Origin: DAOMNN01 sp050486545
Lineage (GTDB): Bacteria; Pseudomonadota; Gammaproteobacteria; Burkholderiales; Rhodocyclaceae
Assembly: GCA_050486545.1 (NCBI GenBank)
Contig: JBJHDM010000016.1
Coordinates: forward strand, 1 to 51,713
Length of the DNA stretch: 51,713 nt
Direction: 5' to 3'
The notes under the pieces were generated by a model, which worked only from the letters and a program-made list of their open reading frames with translations, was not told the DNA's origin and searched no databases. Positions 17,131 to 25,623 of this stretch are shown piece by piece. The position numbers and the translations under genes are program-made. Each line of letters begins with the position of its first letter. Position 1 is the stretch's first letter.

Positions 17131-18954
17131 TCAGGCGGCCTTCTGCTGGTCGAGCCGCAGCTTGGCGAAGGAGCCCGGTGCATCCTCCAGGGGCTTGAGC
17201 TTGCCCTTGGCAGGATCCCGCGGTGCGCTGGATTCGGTGCCGTGCGCGGTGACCCATCCCTGCCAGTCGGTCCACCACGAGCCGGAATGCTGCTTGGCCC
17301 CTTCGAACCAGGCGTCTGCCGACTCGGCGAGCTTCGCGTCCGGATTGACCCAGAAGCCGTATTTGTTGGCGGAGGGTGGATTGACGATACCGGCAATGTG
17401 GCCCGATCCCCCCAGTACGAATCGCACGGGACCGCCGAAACGGCGCGCGCCTGTATACGTGCTCTTCCACGGAGCGATGTGGTCCTCGATCGTCGAGATG
17501 AAGTAGCACGGTACCTTGATTTTTCCGAGATCGATGGGCGTGCCGTCGATCTCGATGCCGCCCGGCTGCACCAGCCGGTTCTGCATGTACATGTTGCGCA
17601 AATAGAAGCTGTGCATCTTCGCCGGCATGCGCGTCGAGTCCGAGTTCCAGTACAGCAGGTCGAACGGGAACGGATCCTTGCCCATCAGGTAGTTGTTCAC
17701 GACGAAGGACCAGATCAGGTCGTTCGCACGCAGCATGTTGAAGGTTCCGGCCATCTCCGAACCCTCGAGGTAGCCGCGCTCGAACATCTTCTTCTCGAGG
17801 TTGGTGACCTGGTGCTCGTCGATGAACACGCCCAGTTCGCCCGGATCGGTGAAGTCGGTCATCGTCGTGAAAAAGGTCGCCGAGGCGATGCGCTTCTGGC
17901 GCTTGGCCGACAGGTAGGCCAGGGTCGTCGCGAGCAGTGTGCCGCCGAGGCAGTAGCCGACCGCGTTGACCTCCTTCTCCCCGGTCTGCTTCTCGATGGC
18001 GTCCAGCGCGGCGACGATGCCTTCGAGCACGTAGGCGTCGAAACTCTTCTCGGCGAGCTGTTCGTCCGGGTTGACCCAGGAGATCACGAACACGGTGTGC
18101 CCCTGGTCGACGCACCACTTGATGTAGGAATTCTTTTCGCGCAGGTCGAGGATGTAGAACTTGTTGATCCATGGCGGCACGATCAGCAGCGGACGCTTGA
18201 GCACCGTTTCGGTGCTCGGCGTGTATTGGATGAGCTGCATCATGTCGGTCTGGAACACGACCTTGCCCGGCGTCGTGGCGACGTTCTTGCCCAGTTCGAA
18301 GGCGCTGGTGTCGGTCATCTTGACGCGCAGCTGACCGCCTCCGTCCTCCATGTCGCGCAGCAGGTTGTTCAGCCCCTTGACGAGGTTCTGGCCGTGGTTC
18401 TTGACAGTCTCGCGGAAGACCTCCGGGTTGGTCATTGCGAAGTTCGACGGCGACAGCGCGTCGATGTACTGGCGCGTGAAGAAGTTGACCTTCTTCTGCG
18501 TCTGTTCGTCGAGCCCTTCGACGCAGCACACGGTGTCATGTACGTGGCGGGCGGCGATCAGGTACGACTGCTTGATGAAATCGAACAGGAAGTGCTCTTC
18601 CCACTGCTCGTCCTTGAAGCGCTTGTCGCTCTTCTCGGGCGTGGCGACCGGAACGGCCGGCATCCCCATGAAGCGAAGCATCGAGTGCTGCCACAGGGAG
18701 AAGTAGTCCCACACGAGATTCATCTGGGTCTGGGCGAGCTTGTACGGGTTGGACAGAAGCTTGGCCATCATGTCCATGAAGGCCTGCGCAATGCCGAGCT
18801 CGTCGCTTGGCGTGGCGATGCCTTTCTTCAGTTGGCGCTGGACGTGTTCGCCGATCAGGGCCGAGGCACGCTGGGCCACTTCGGCATAGGTCTTGGCGAC
18901 CTCCTTCGGATCGGGCAGGTCGGGGTGGGGTTTTTCCGTCGAGGGCGAGGACAT
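17131..18954 (-). CDS. phaC: Class I poly(3-hydroxyalkanoate) synthase
   Basis: A 607-residue PhaC that polymerises (R)-3-hydroxyacyl-CoA into PHA granules. The lipase-like box GYCLGG puts the nucleophile at Cys335; Asp491 (IEDHIAPW) and His519 (GSGHIAG) complete the triad with the 28-residue Asp-His spacing of class I enzymes. The N-terminal PhaC domain and PPWINKFYILDLREKNSYIK are also typical. The ATG follows AGGAGA at 9 nt. It lies 28 bp downstream of a metallo-beta-lactamase gene on the same strand and is probably co-transcribed with it. No phaA, phaB, phasin or phaR gene is in the window. Confidence 0.96.
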   Translation of the reverse strand: MSSPSTEKPHPDLPDPKEVAKTYAEVAQRASALIGEHVQRQLKKGIATPSDELGIAQAFMDMMAKLLSNPYKLAQTQMNLVWDYFSLWQHSMLRFMGMPAVPVATPEKSDKRFKDEQWEEHFLFDFIKQSYLIAARHVHDTVCCVEGLDEQTQKKVNFFTRQYIDALSPSNFAMTNPEVFRETVKNHGQNLVKGLNNLLRDMEDGGGQLRVKMTDTSAFELGKNVATTPGKVVFQTDMMQLIQYTPSTETVLKRPLLIVPPWINKFYILDLREKNSYIKWCVDQGHTVFVISWVNPDEQLAEKSFDAYVLEGIVAALDAIEKQTGEKEVNAVGYCLGGTLLATTLAYLSAKRQKRIASATFFTTMTDFTDPGELGVFIDEHQVTNLEKKMFERGYLEGSEMAGTFNMLRANDLIWSFVVNNYLMGKDPFPFDLLYWNSDSTRMPAKMHSFYLRNMYMQNRLVQPGGIEIDGTPIDLGKIKVPCYFISTIEDHIAPWKSTYTGARRFGGPVRFVLGGSGHIAGIVNPPSANKYGFWVNPDAKLAESADAWFEGAKQHSGSWWTDWQGWVTAHGTESSAPRDPAKGKLKPLEDAPGSFAKLRLDQQKAA

Positions 18955-18982
18955 TGTCAGTTTTCTCCTTGTGCCTGAGGCT

Positions 18983-20011
18983 TCAGGCGGTGCGTTCGAA
19001 CCGGATCATGCCCGCGCCATCGACGTTCCGGACCAGCCGCCGGCGGTTGGTCAGGTAGTTCAGGTGGGCGATCGCCTCGCCCATGGCGAACATGACCTGG
19101 TGAGTGTCCAGTTCGCGTGGGAACAGGGTCGGCAGCAACTCGGCAGCGCAGCAGGAGCCCTGGATCGCGCCGAGCAGTTCGTCGCAGCGCTCGGCGTGAT
19201 GGGCTTCGAGTTGCGCGATCCGCGCGCCGATGCCACGGAACGGCATACCGTGTGATGGTAGCACGAGCGTATCGGCCGGCAAATTTTTGATGCGCTGCAG
19301 CGAATCGAGAAACCAGCCCAGCGGATCCGCATGAGGCGTTGCAGCAAACACACTGACGTTCGTCGAGATCCGGGGCAGCAGCATGTCACCCGAAATGAGA
19401 ATCCCGAGGCGCTCGCAATACAGGCTGGCATGCTCGGGAGCGTGTCCGTAGCCGACGAGGACACGCCACTCGTGGCCATCGATGTACACGATGTCGCCGT
19501 CGAACATGCGGTGGAAGCGCGACGGCAGTCCAGGCACGCCGCGGCGATAGGCGACGCCGCGCCGCTCGAGGGCGGATAGCCGGTCCGCGTCGAGCCCATG
19601 CCGGCGGAAGTGTTCCAGCATGTCCGGAATCGAGTAGCCGGGGAGTTGGTGCCAGATCGCGTGGGCGCCGAGATACTCTCCTTGGGTCATGTAGACGGGC
19701 GCGCCCTGGCGCGCCGAAAGCCAGGCCGCGAGGCCGATGTGGTCCGGATGGGAATGGGTCACGATCACTCCCGAGACCGGACGGCGGTCGGCCTCGAGGA
19801 TCCGGCTCCACAATGCCTGGACCTCATCGAGCCCGAATCCGGTATCGACGATGACCCGGCTGTCGCCGTCGTCGAGAAGCCACAGGTTGATGTGGTCGAG
19901 TGCGAACGGCAAGGGCATGCGGACCCAACCCACGCCGGGCACGATCTGCTCCACTTCGCCGGCTGCGGGAGCGGCGTCGAACGGGTAGTCGAGAATGTCC
20001 AGGTCGATCAC
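18983..20011 (-). CDS. MBL fold metallo-hydrolase upstream of phaC
   Basis: A 342-residue metallo-beta-lactamase-fold hydrolase. I place the start at GTG 20011 because AGGAG lies 6 nt before it and VIDLDILDYPF begins the natural protein; ATGs 12 and 18 codons further up lack a ribosome site. THSHPDHIGL is the metal-binding HxHxDH motif; GYGHAPEHASLY and LPSHGMPF provide later His ligands, and ISGDMLLP an Asp. The C-terminal helical part resembles the lactonase/glyoxalase-like subgroup. Its position directly ahead of phaC suggests a role in acyl-CoA or hydroxyacyl ester metabolism, which is inference. It is divergent from liuR across 108 bp. Confidence 0.85.
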   Translation of the reverse strand: MIDLDILDYPFDAAPAAGEVEQIVPGVGWVRMPLPFALDHINLWLLDDGDSRVIVDTGFGLDEVQALWSRILEADRRPVSGVIVTHSHPDHIGLAAWLSARQGAPVYMTQGEYLGAHAIWHQLPGYSIPDMLEHFRRHGLDADRLSALERRGVAYRRGVPGLPSRFHRMFDGDIVYIDGHEWRVLVGYGHAPEHASLYCERLGILISGDMLLPRISTNVSVFAATPHADPLGWFLDSLQRIKNLPADTLVLPSHGMPFRGIGARIAQLEAHHAERCDELLGAIQGSCCAAELLPTLFPRELDTHQVMFAMGEAIAHLNYLTNRRRLVRNVDGAGMIRFERTA

Positions 20012-20075
20012 GAAAGACTCCTGCGAGAGGCGGCGTTGCATTCGCCGATTGCCCAAGTGCGGCAATTCTGCTTAA

Positions 20076-20111
20076 CTTCGCGACATTATCCCGACCGGCA
20101 TCCCTTCGCGA
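20076..20111. repeat. Direct repeat CTTCGCGA in liuR/MBL divergent promoter
   Basis: CTTCGCGA occurs at 20076-20083 and 20104-20111, starts 28 bp apart, inside the 108-bp divergent region. An AT-rich CATTAT/ATAATG lies between them and could be a -10 on either strand. This is a possible regulator site; no known consensus was recognised. Confidence 0.3.
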
Positions 20112-20119
20112 AATCGGCC

Positions 20120-20557
20120 ATGGCTAGAGAACAGACCTATACGATCACCGAACTCGCTCGCGAGTTCGGCATCACCCCGCGTGCGATCCGTTTCTACGAG
20201 GATCAGGGCTTGCTCACGCCCGCACGGTCGGGTAGGGCGCGAGTATACTCGAAGGCGGACCGGACCCGGCTCAAGCTGACCTTGCGGGGCAAGCGTCTCG
20301 GGCTCTCGCTCGCGGAGATCAAGGAGCTGATCGACATGTACGGGGGCGTGCGCAACTATGCGCCCCAGTTGCAGAGCTTTCTCAAGGTGCTGGCCGTCCG
20401 CCGTGCCACGCTCGAACAGCAGCGCGAGGATATCGAAGCGGTCCTGGGCGAGATCGCGATGCTGGAGAAGCAGTGCAACGATCTGCTCGGCCACGATGCG
20501 GCGGGTGCGGCCGAAGCAAAGGCCGAACTGGCCAAGCGGATTCGTAGCGCAGCTTGA
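20120..20557 (+). CDS. liuR: MerR family regulator LiuR
   Basis: A 145-residue MerR-type regulator with an N-terminal helix-turn-helix (YTITELAREFGITPRAIRFY, then EDQGLLTPARSGRARVYSKA) and a C-terminal dimerisation coiled coil (residues ~80-115). The GLSLAEIKELIDMYGG segment is typical of LiuR, the repressor of branched-chain amino-acid catabolism in proteobacteria. It heads the operon for isovaleryl-CoA breakdown, and a LiuR-type palindrome lies 16 bp after its stop. It is divergent from the MBL-phaC operon. Confidence 0.88.
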   Translation: MAREQTYTITELAREFGITPRAIRFYEDQGLLTPARSGRARVYSKADRTRLKLTLRGKRLGLSLAEIKELIDMYGGVRNYAPQLQSFLKVLAVRRATLEQQREDIEAVLGEIAMLEKQCNDLLGHDAAGAAEAKAELAKRIRSAA

Positions 20558-20573
20558 TTTTTTTGGCGATTAG

Positions 20574-20595
20574 TTTACGTTTACGTCAACGTAAA
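20574..20595. promoter_or_regulatory. LiuR operator
   Basis: TTTACGT (20574-20580) and ACGTAAA (20589-20595) are perfect inverted arms around an 8-nt centre that itself repeats TTACGT. This matches the known LiuR-type motif built from TTTACG/CGTAAA. It sits between liuR and the thioesterase gene, so it should control the structural genes. No second copy was found upstream of the liuB block. Confidence 0.7.
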
Positions 20596-20630
20596 AACAG
20601 CGTACGCATTTCGCGTTCGGAGGTGTCCGT

Positions 20631-21098
20631 ATGGTGCGTCCCGAGATGCCGCAGTTCCAGCCTCGCGATCCCGGCTATGCCGATCGTGTGCGGGCCAGTT
20701 TCGGACTCCAGCGGGCCATGGCGCTCATCGGTGCCGAACTGGCTGTGGTGGAGCCGGGATTCACCGAGATCCATCTTGCGAACCGGCCCGAGATTACGCA
20801 GCAGCACGGCTATGTGCATGGGGGGATCGTCGGCATGATCGCCGACAACGCGGGGGGGTTTGCGGCCAACACGCTGACCGCCGCGGACACCAGCGTGCTC
20901 ACCGTCGAGTACAAGCTCAACCTGGTCGCGCCCGCCGATGGCGAACGCCTGGTCGCGCGCGGCGAGGTCGTCAAGCCGGGGCGCACGCTGATCGTGACGC
21001 GCGCCGAGGTGTTCGCGGTGAAGAACGAGCAATGGACGCTGTGCGCCGTCATGCAGCAGACCATCATGGCGATGCCGGGCAAGAAAGAACGCGCCTAG
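20631..21098 (+). CDS. PaaI family hotdog thioesterase
   Basis: A 155-residue single-domain hotdog protein. QQHGYVHGGIVGMIADNAGG is the PaaI-type HGG motif with the catalytic acidic residue downstream. Enzymes of this family hydrolyse acyl-CoA thioesters, often to rescue CoA in catabolic pathways. The ATG follows CGGAGGTG. It is the first structural gene behind the LiuR operator, which suggests it clears stalled intermediates of leucine breakdown. Confidence 0.85.
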   Translation: MVRPEMPQFQPRDPGYADRVRASFGLQRAMALIGAELAVVEPGFTEIHLANRPEITQQHGYVHGGIVGMIADNAGGFAANTLTAADTSVLTVEYKLNLVAPADGERLVARGEVVKPGRTLIVTRAEVFAVKNEQWTLCAVMQQTIMAMPGKKERA

Positions 21099-21183
21099 CA
21101 CCTTGCCGGGCGACGGAATCGGGCCGCTTCACTTCGGGGCGGTCGTGAACCAGACTGTATGGATCGAACGAGGAGAGCCACGA

Positions 21184-22356
21184 ATGAACGTACCCTGCCT
21201 GAACCTCAATCTCGGTGAGGACATCGACGCGCTGCGCGACGCCGTCTACAGCTTTGCGCAGGCCGAGATTGCGCCGCGTGCCGAGGCAGTCGACCGCGAC
21301 AACGAGTTCCCGGCCGACCTGTGGAAGAAGTTCGGAGACATGGGCCTGCTCGGCATGACCGTCGAGGAGGAGTATGGCGGCACCGCGATGGGCTATCTCG
21401 CCCACATCGTTGCAATGGAGGAGATCTCGCGCGCGTCGGCCTCGGTGGGACTGTCCTACGGCGCGCATTCGAACCTGTGCGTGAACCAGATCCGCCGCAA
21501 CGGCACCGCGGCGCAGAAGGACAAGTACCTGCCGAAGCTCGTGTCGGGCGAGCATGTCGGCGCGCTGGCGATGTCCGAGCCCAACGCGGGCTCCGACGTC
21601 GTGTCGATGAAGCTGCGTGCCGAACGCAAGGGCGACCGCTTCGTGCTCAACGGCGCCAAGATGTGGATTACCAACGGCGGCGATGCGGACACGCTGGTCG
21701 TGTATGCGAAGACCGACGTCAATGCCGGACCGCGCGGCATCACCGCGTTCATCATCGAGAAGGGCATGAAGGGCTTTTCCTGCGGCTCGCATCTCGACAA
21801 GCTCGGCATGCGCGGCTCGAACACCTATCCGCTGTTCTTCGACGACTGCGAAGTGCCCGAGGAGAACGTGCTCGGCGAGATCGGCGGCGGGGTCAAGGTG
21901 CTGATGAGCGGTCTCGACTACGAGCGCGCGGTGCTGTGCGGCGGTCCGCTGGGCATCATGGCCGCGTGCATGGACGTCGTCGTGCCCTATCTGCACGAGC
22001 GCAAGCAGTTCGGCCAGTCGATCGGCGAGTTCCAGCTCATGCAGGGCAAGGTCGCCGACATGTACACCGTATGGAACGCGACGCGTGCCTACGTATATGC
22101 GGTCGGCCAGGCCTGCGACCGCATGGACCATGCACGCACGCTGCGCAAGGACGCGGCCGGGGCAATCCTGTATTCGGCCGAGAAGGCCACGTGGATGGCC
22201 GGTGAGGCGATCCAGACGCTGGGCGGCGTGGGCTATACGAACGAGTACCCCACCGGCCGGCTGTGGCGCGACGCCAAGCTCTACGAGATCGGTGCCGGCA
22301 CCTCCGAGATCCGCCGCATGCTGATCGGCCGCGAGTTGTTCTCCGAGACGCTCTGA
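21184..22356 (+). CDS. liuA: Isovaleryl-CoA dehydrogenase
   Basis: A 390-residue FAD acyl-CoA dehydrogenase. The start at 21184 follows AGGAGAG. SGLDYERAVLCGGPLGI contains Glu247 at the position of the catalytic base characteristic of isovaleryl-CoA dehydrogenases (other ACADs place it nearer the C terminus). LAMSEPNAGSDVVSMKLRAE and KMWITNGGDADTLVVYAKTD are FAD/substrate motifs. It converts isovaleryl-CoA to 3-methylcrotonyl-CoA and passes electrons to ETF. The neighbouring liuR and the later MCC genes support the assignment. Confidence 0.95.
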   Translation: MNVPCLNLNLGEDIDALRDAVYSFAQAEIAPRAEAVDRDNEFPADLWKKFGDMGLLGMTVEEEYGGTAMGYLAHIVAMEEISRASASVGLSYGAHSNLCVNQIRRNGTAAQKDKYLPKLVSGEHVGALAMSEPNAGSDVVSMKLRAERKGDRFVLNGAKMWITNGGDADTLVVYAKTDVNAGPRGITAFIIEKGMKGFSCGSHLDKLGMRGSNTYPLFFDDCEVPEENVLGEIGGGVKVLMSGLDYERAVLCGGPLGIMAACMDVVVPYLHERKQFGQSIGEFQLMQGKVADMYTVWNATRAYVYAVGQACDRMDHARTLRKDAAGAILYSAEKATWMAGEAIQTLGGVGYTNEYPTGRLWRDAKLYEIGAGTSEIRRMLIGRELFSETL

Positions 22357-22383
22357 GCCTGCGCCGTCACCCGATGAACCGAA

Positions 22384-22404
22384 GCGGCGCCGGGCAGGCG
22401 CCGC
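22384..22404. other. Intercistronic hairpin liuA-thiolase
   Basis: GCGGCGCC (22384-22391) and GGCGCCGC (22397-22404) form a perfect 8-bp stem with a 5-nt loop in the 73-bp gap. No T tract follows, so it is more likely an RNA-processing or stability element than a terminator. Confidence 0.5.
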
Positions 22405-22429
22405 GATTACACCGCAACAGGAGTTCGAC

Positions 22430-23611
22430 ATGTCCGACCCCGTCGTCATCGTATCCGTCGCCCGCACGCCCATGGGGGGGTTCCAGGGCGATTTCGCCAG
22501 TCTCACCGCGCCTCAGTTGGGTGCGGTCGCAATCCGTTCCGCCGTCGAGCGCGCCGACATCGCCCCCGAACAGGTCGAGGAAGTGATCTTCGGCAACGTG
22601 CTGCAGGCCGGCGTCGGCCAGGCGCCGGCGCGCCAGGCCGCGCTGGGCGCCGGGCTGCCGCTGTCAGCCGGGTGCACGACGATCCACAAGGTGTGCGGCT
22701 CGGGCATGAAGGCGACGATGTTCGCGCGCGACCTGCTGCTGGCCGGCTCGAACGAGATCATGATCGCCGGCGGCATGGAGTCGATGACCAACGCCCCCTA
22801 CCTGCTGCCCAAGGCACGCGGCGGCTACCGCCTCGGCCACGGGCAGATGCTCGACCACATGTTCTTCGACGGTCTCGAGGACGCCTACCAGAAGGGCCGC
22901 CTGATGGGCACCTTCGCCGAGGAGTGCGCCGACGCCTACGGCTTCACCCGTGCCGCCCAGGACGAATTCGCGATCGCCTCGACCCAGCGCGCGCAGAAGG
23001 CCATCCAGGACGGCGCCTTCGCATGGGAGATCGCGCCGGTCACGGTCGCCGGCAAGAAGGGCGAGGTCGTCGTCGACAAGGACGAGCAGCCGCTCAAGGC
23101 GCAACTGGACAAGATCGGCGGGCTCAAGCCGGCCTTCCGCAAGGACGGAACCGTCACCGCGGCCAATTCCAGCTCGATCTCGGATGGAGCCGCCGCACTG
23201 GTACTGATGCGCCGCTCGACGGCCGAGCGCCTGGGGCTCGCACCCTTGGCGACCATCCTGGACCACGCCACGCACGCGCAGGAGCCTAACCTGTTCACGA
23301 CCGCCCCGGTCGGCGCGATGAAGAAGCTCCTCGGCAAGGTCGGCTGGACCACCGACCAGGTCGACCTGTACGAGATCAACGAAGCGTTCGCCGTCGTCAC
23401 GATGGCCGCGATGCACGACCTCGAACTGCCGCATGACAAGGTCAACGTGCATGGCGGGGCGTGCGCACTGGGTCACCCGATCGGCGCGTCGGGTGCTCGT
23501 ATCCTGGTCACGCTGGTCGGCGCGCTCAGGCGCTACGGCCTCAAGCGCGGCGTCGCGAGCCTGTGCATCGGCGGTGGCGAGGCGACCGCACTGGCGCTGG
23601 AGCTGGCCTGA
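22430..23611 (+). CDS. Acetyl-CoA acetyltransferase (thiolase)
   Basis: A 393-residue biosynthetic-type thiolase. The nucleophile Cys89 lies in HKVCGSGMKA, the C-terminal NVHGGACALGHPIGASGAR holds the catalytic His, and LCIGGGEATA holds the second Cys. It interconverts acetoacetyl-CoA and two acetyl-CoA, so it can finish leucine catabolism once acetoacetate is activated. Its stop shares one base with the next ATG (TGATG at 23609-23613), which implies coupled translation. A role in feeding PHA synthesis is also possible but is not shown here. Confidence 0.93.
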   Translation: MSDPVVIVSVARTPMGGFQGDFASLTAPQLGAVAIRSAVERADIAPEQVEEVIFGNVLQAGVGQAPARQAALGAGLPLSAGCTTIHKVCGSGMKATMFARDLLLAGSNEIMIAGGMESMTNAPYLLPKARGGYRLGHGQMLDHMFFDGLEDAYQKGRLMGTFAEECADAYGFTRAAQDEFAIASTQRAQKAIQDGAFAWEIAPVTVAGKKGEVVVDKDEQPLKAQLDKIGGLKPAFRKDGTVTAANSSSISDGAAALVLMRRSTAERLGLAPLATILDHATHAQEPNLFTTAPVGAMKKLLGKVGWTTDQVDLYEINEAFAVVTMAAMHDLELPHDKVNVHGGACALGHPIGASGARILVTLVGALRRYGLKRGVASLCIGGGEATALALELA

Positions 23612-24744
23612 TGATCCTCACCGACGAGCAGGAGTTGATCCGCGACACCATGCGCGCCTTCGCAAAGGAACGCCTGGCACCGTTCGCGGCTGAGTGGGAC
23701 CGCAACCACACCTTCCCTCGAGAGGCGCTCCAGGAACTCGCCGAACTCGGTGCGATGGGCATGGTCGTGCCGGAGCGCTGGGGCGGGGCCGGCATGGACT
23801 ACATGAGCCTGGTCCTTGCGCTCGAGGAAATCGCGGCCGGAGACGGCGCGACCTCGACCATCGTCAGCGTGCAGAACTCGCTGTCCTGCGGCATCCCGAA
23901 CCGCTACGGCAACGACGCGCAGAAGGAACGCTGGCTCAAGCCGCTCGCCCGTGGCGAGAAGCTCGGCTGCTTCTGCCTGACCGAGCCGCACGTCGGTTCG
24001 GATGCCTCGGCGATCCGCACGACCGCGGTGAAGGACGGCGACGGGTGGGTGATCAACGGCGTCAAGCAGTTCATCACCACCGGCAAGTACGCCGACGTCG
24101 CGATCGTGTTCGCGGTCACCGACAAGGCGGCCGGCAAGAAAGGCATCTCGTGCTTCCTCGTCCCGGCCGACACGCCGGGCTACAGCGTCGCCCGCATCGA
24201 GGAGAAGATGGGCCAGAAGGCGTCCGATACCGCACAACTACTGTTCGAGAACTGCCGCGTGCCGGCCGACGCGCTGCTCGGCGCCGAAGGAGAAGGCTAC
24301 AAGATCGCGCTTTCCAACCTCGAGGCCGGGCGCATCGGCATCGCGGCGCAGTGCCTGGGCATGGCGCGTGCCGCGCTCGAGGCGGCGGTGAGCTATGCGC
24401 AGGAGCGCGAAACCTTCGGCAAGCCGATCTTCGAGCACCAGGCGGTAAATTTCCGGCTCGCGGACATGGCCACGCAACTCGAAGCGGCGCGCCAGCTCGT
24501 GTGGCACGCGGCGAGCCTGAAGGACGCCGGCCGACCGTGCCTCAAGGAGGCCTCGATGGCCAAGCTGTTCGCCTCCGAGATGGCCGAGCGCGTGTGCTCG
24601 GATGCGATCCAGGTGCACGGCGGCTACGGCTACGTGACCGACTTCCCGGTCGAGCGCATCTACCGTGACGTGCGGGTGTGCCAGATCTACGAAGGGGCGA
24701 GCGACATCCAGAAACTCGTGATCGGCCGCGCCCTGCTCGCATGA
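23611..24744 (+). CDS. Acyl-CoA dehydrogenase (short/branched-chain type)
   Basis: A 377-residue FAD acyl-CoA dehydrogenase, a paralogue of the liuA product. The catalytic Glu is in the usual short-chain position near the C terminus (VCQIYEGASDIQKLVIGRAL), unlike isovaleryl-CoA dehydrogenase. CLTEPHVGSDASAIRTTAVK and FITTGKYADVAIVFAV are the FAD/substrate blocks. It could act on isobutyryl-CoA, 2-methylbutyryl-CoA or butyryl-CoA. It is coupled to the thiolase gene, and a strong hairpin follows its stop. Confidence 0.92.
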   Translation: MILTDEQELIRDTMRAFAKERLAPFAAEWDRNHTFPREALQELAELGAMGMVVPERWGGAGMDYMSLVLALEEIAAGDGATSTIVSVQNSLSCGIPNRYGNDAQKERWLKPLARGEKLGCFCLTEPHVGSDASAIRTTAVKDGDGWVINGVKQFITTGKYADVAIVFAVTDKAAGKKGISCFLVPADTPGYSVARIEEKMGQKASDTAQLLFENCRVPADALLGAEGEGYKIALSNLEAGRIGIAAQCLGMARAALEAAVSYAQERETFGKPIFEHQAVNFRLADMATQLEAARQLVWHAASLKDAGRPCLKEASMAKLFASEMAERVCSDAIQVHGGYGYVTDFPVERIYRDVRVCQIYEGASDIQKLVIGRALLA

Positions 24745-24749
24745 TTTAC

Positions 24750-24823
24750 AGAAGTCCTGCGACCATGGTTGCGGCGGGGTTCCCGACCTCCCTCTCCTTC
24801 CCGCCGCGATCCGCAGGACTTCT
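24750..24823 (+). terminator. Nested long-stem terminator after acyl-CoA dehydrogenase
   Basis: Outer arms AGAAGTCCTGCG (24750-24761) and CGCAGGACTTCT (24812-24823) pair over 12 bp; inner arms GCGGCGGG (24771-24778) and CCCGCCGC (24800-24807) add 8 bp. The right arm runs into TTTCTCTT. It begins 6 nt after the upstream stop, which marks the end of liu block 1. Confidence 0.65.
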
Positions 24824-24847
24824 TTTCTCTTCCGGGAGCCGGTGCCG

Positions 24848-25450
24848 ATGAACGCCCCGATCGACTTCTATTTCGATTTTTCCTCGCCCTACGGCTATTT
24901 CATGAGCGAGAGGATCGATGCGATGGCAGCGCGCTTCGGGCGCACTGTACGCTGGCGGCCCTTCCTGCTCGGGGCCGTGTATAAACTCACCGGTACGAAG
25001 GCCTTGCCATCGCTGCCGATGAAGGGGCCGTACTCGGTCCACGACTTCGCGCGCACGGCCCGCTTTCTCGGGCTGGAATGCCGCATTCCAGAGGCCTTCC
25101 CGATCGCGACGCAGCACGCGGCACGGGCCTTCTACTGGCTGGAAGACCAGGATCCGGCGCTCGCGCGCCGCTTCGCGCAGGCGGCGCTGCGCACGTACTT
25201 CGTTGCTGGGCGCGATCTCTCGCAGCTCGACACGGTGCTCGATCTGGCCGCCGGCGAAGGGGCCGATCGCGCCGAACTTGCGGCGGCATTGGAGAGCGAT
25301 GCGCTCAAGGCCCGCCTGCGCGACGAATGCGATGCAGCGATCGAACGTGGTGTCTTCGGATCACCCTACGTAGTCATCGACGGCGAGCCCTTCTGGGGCG
25401 TCGACCGCCTGCCGCAGATCGAGCGCTGGCTGGAGAGCGGCGGCTTCTAG
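24848..25450 (+). CDS. 2-hydroxychromene-2-carboxylate isomerase-like (DsbA-fold) protein
   Basis: A 200-residue protein of the kappa-class GST/HCCA isomerase family with a thioredoxin-like fold. IDFYFDFSSPYGYFMSERID holds the SPY motif that replaces CxxC, and GVFGSPYVVIDGEPFWGVDR is the typical C-terminal block. The ATG at 24848 is chosen over a GTG two codons earlier on spacing from GGGAG. Members isomerise aromatic ring-cleavage intermediates using glutathione or have unknown substrates. The leucine-catabolic context does not explain it. It follows the nested terminator, so it needs readthrough or its own promoter. Confidence 0.88.
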   Translation: MNAPIDFYFDFSSPYGYFMSERIDAMAARFGRTVRWRPFLLGAVYKLTGTKALPSLPMKGPYSVHDFARTARFLGLECRIPEAFPIATQHAARAFYWLEDQDPALARRFAQAALRTYFVAGRDLSQLDTVLDLAAGEGADRAELAAALESDALKARLRDECDAAIERGVFGSPYVVIDGEPFWGVDRLPQIERWLESGGF

Positions 25451-25454
25451 CCGC

Positions 25455-25562
25455 CTGCGGGGCGGCGGCCCGCAGCGGACTTCCGCTCGCGTGTCGATTT
25501 CTCGCGTTCCCGTTCGACGTACACAGGTGGCGCCTTTGCCACCTCGACTATCCTGAAGGATA
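25455..25562. other. Three tandem hairpins between HCCA-isomerase and BNR genes
   Basis: 25455-25475: arms CTGCGGG/CCCGCAG. 25525-25544: arms AGGTGGC/GCCACCT with a GCCTTT loop. 25549-25562: arms TATCC/GGATA with a TGAA loop. All three are perfect and lie within the 173-bp gap. The first starts 5 nt after the isomerase stop and may end that transcript; the others would be in the leader of the BNR gene. Confidence 0.5.
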
Positions 25563-25623
25563 GGCGGGAACCGATCATGCCCCGCGTTTCGCCGCCGGGG
25601 CGCCCGTCGACAAGGAGCGCATC

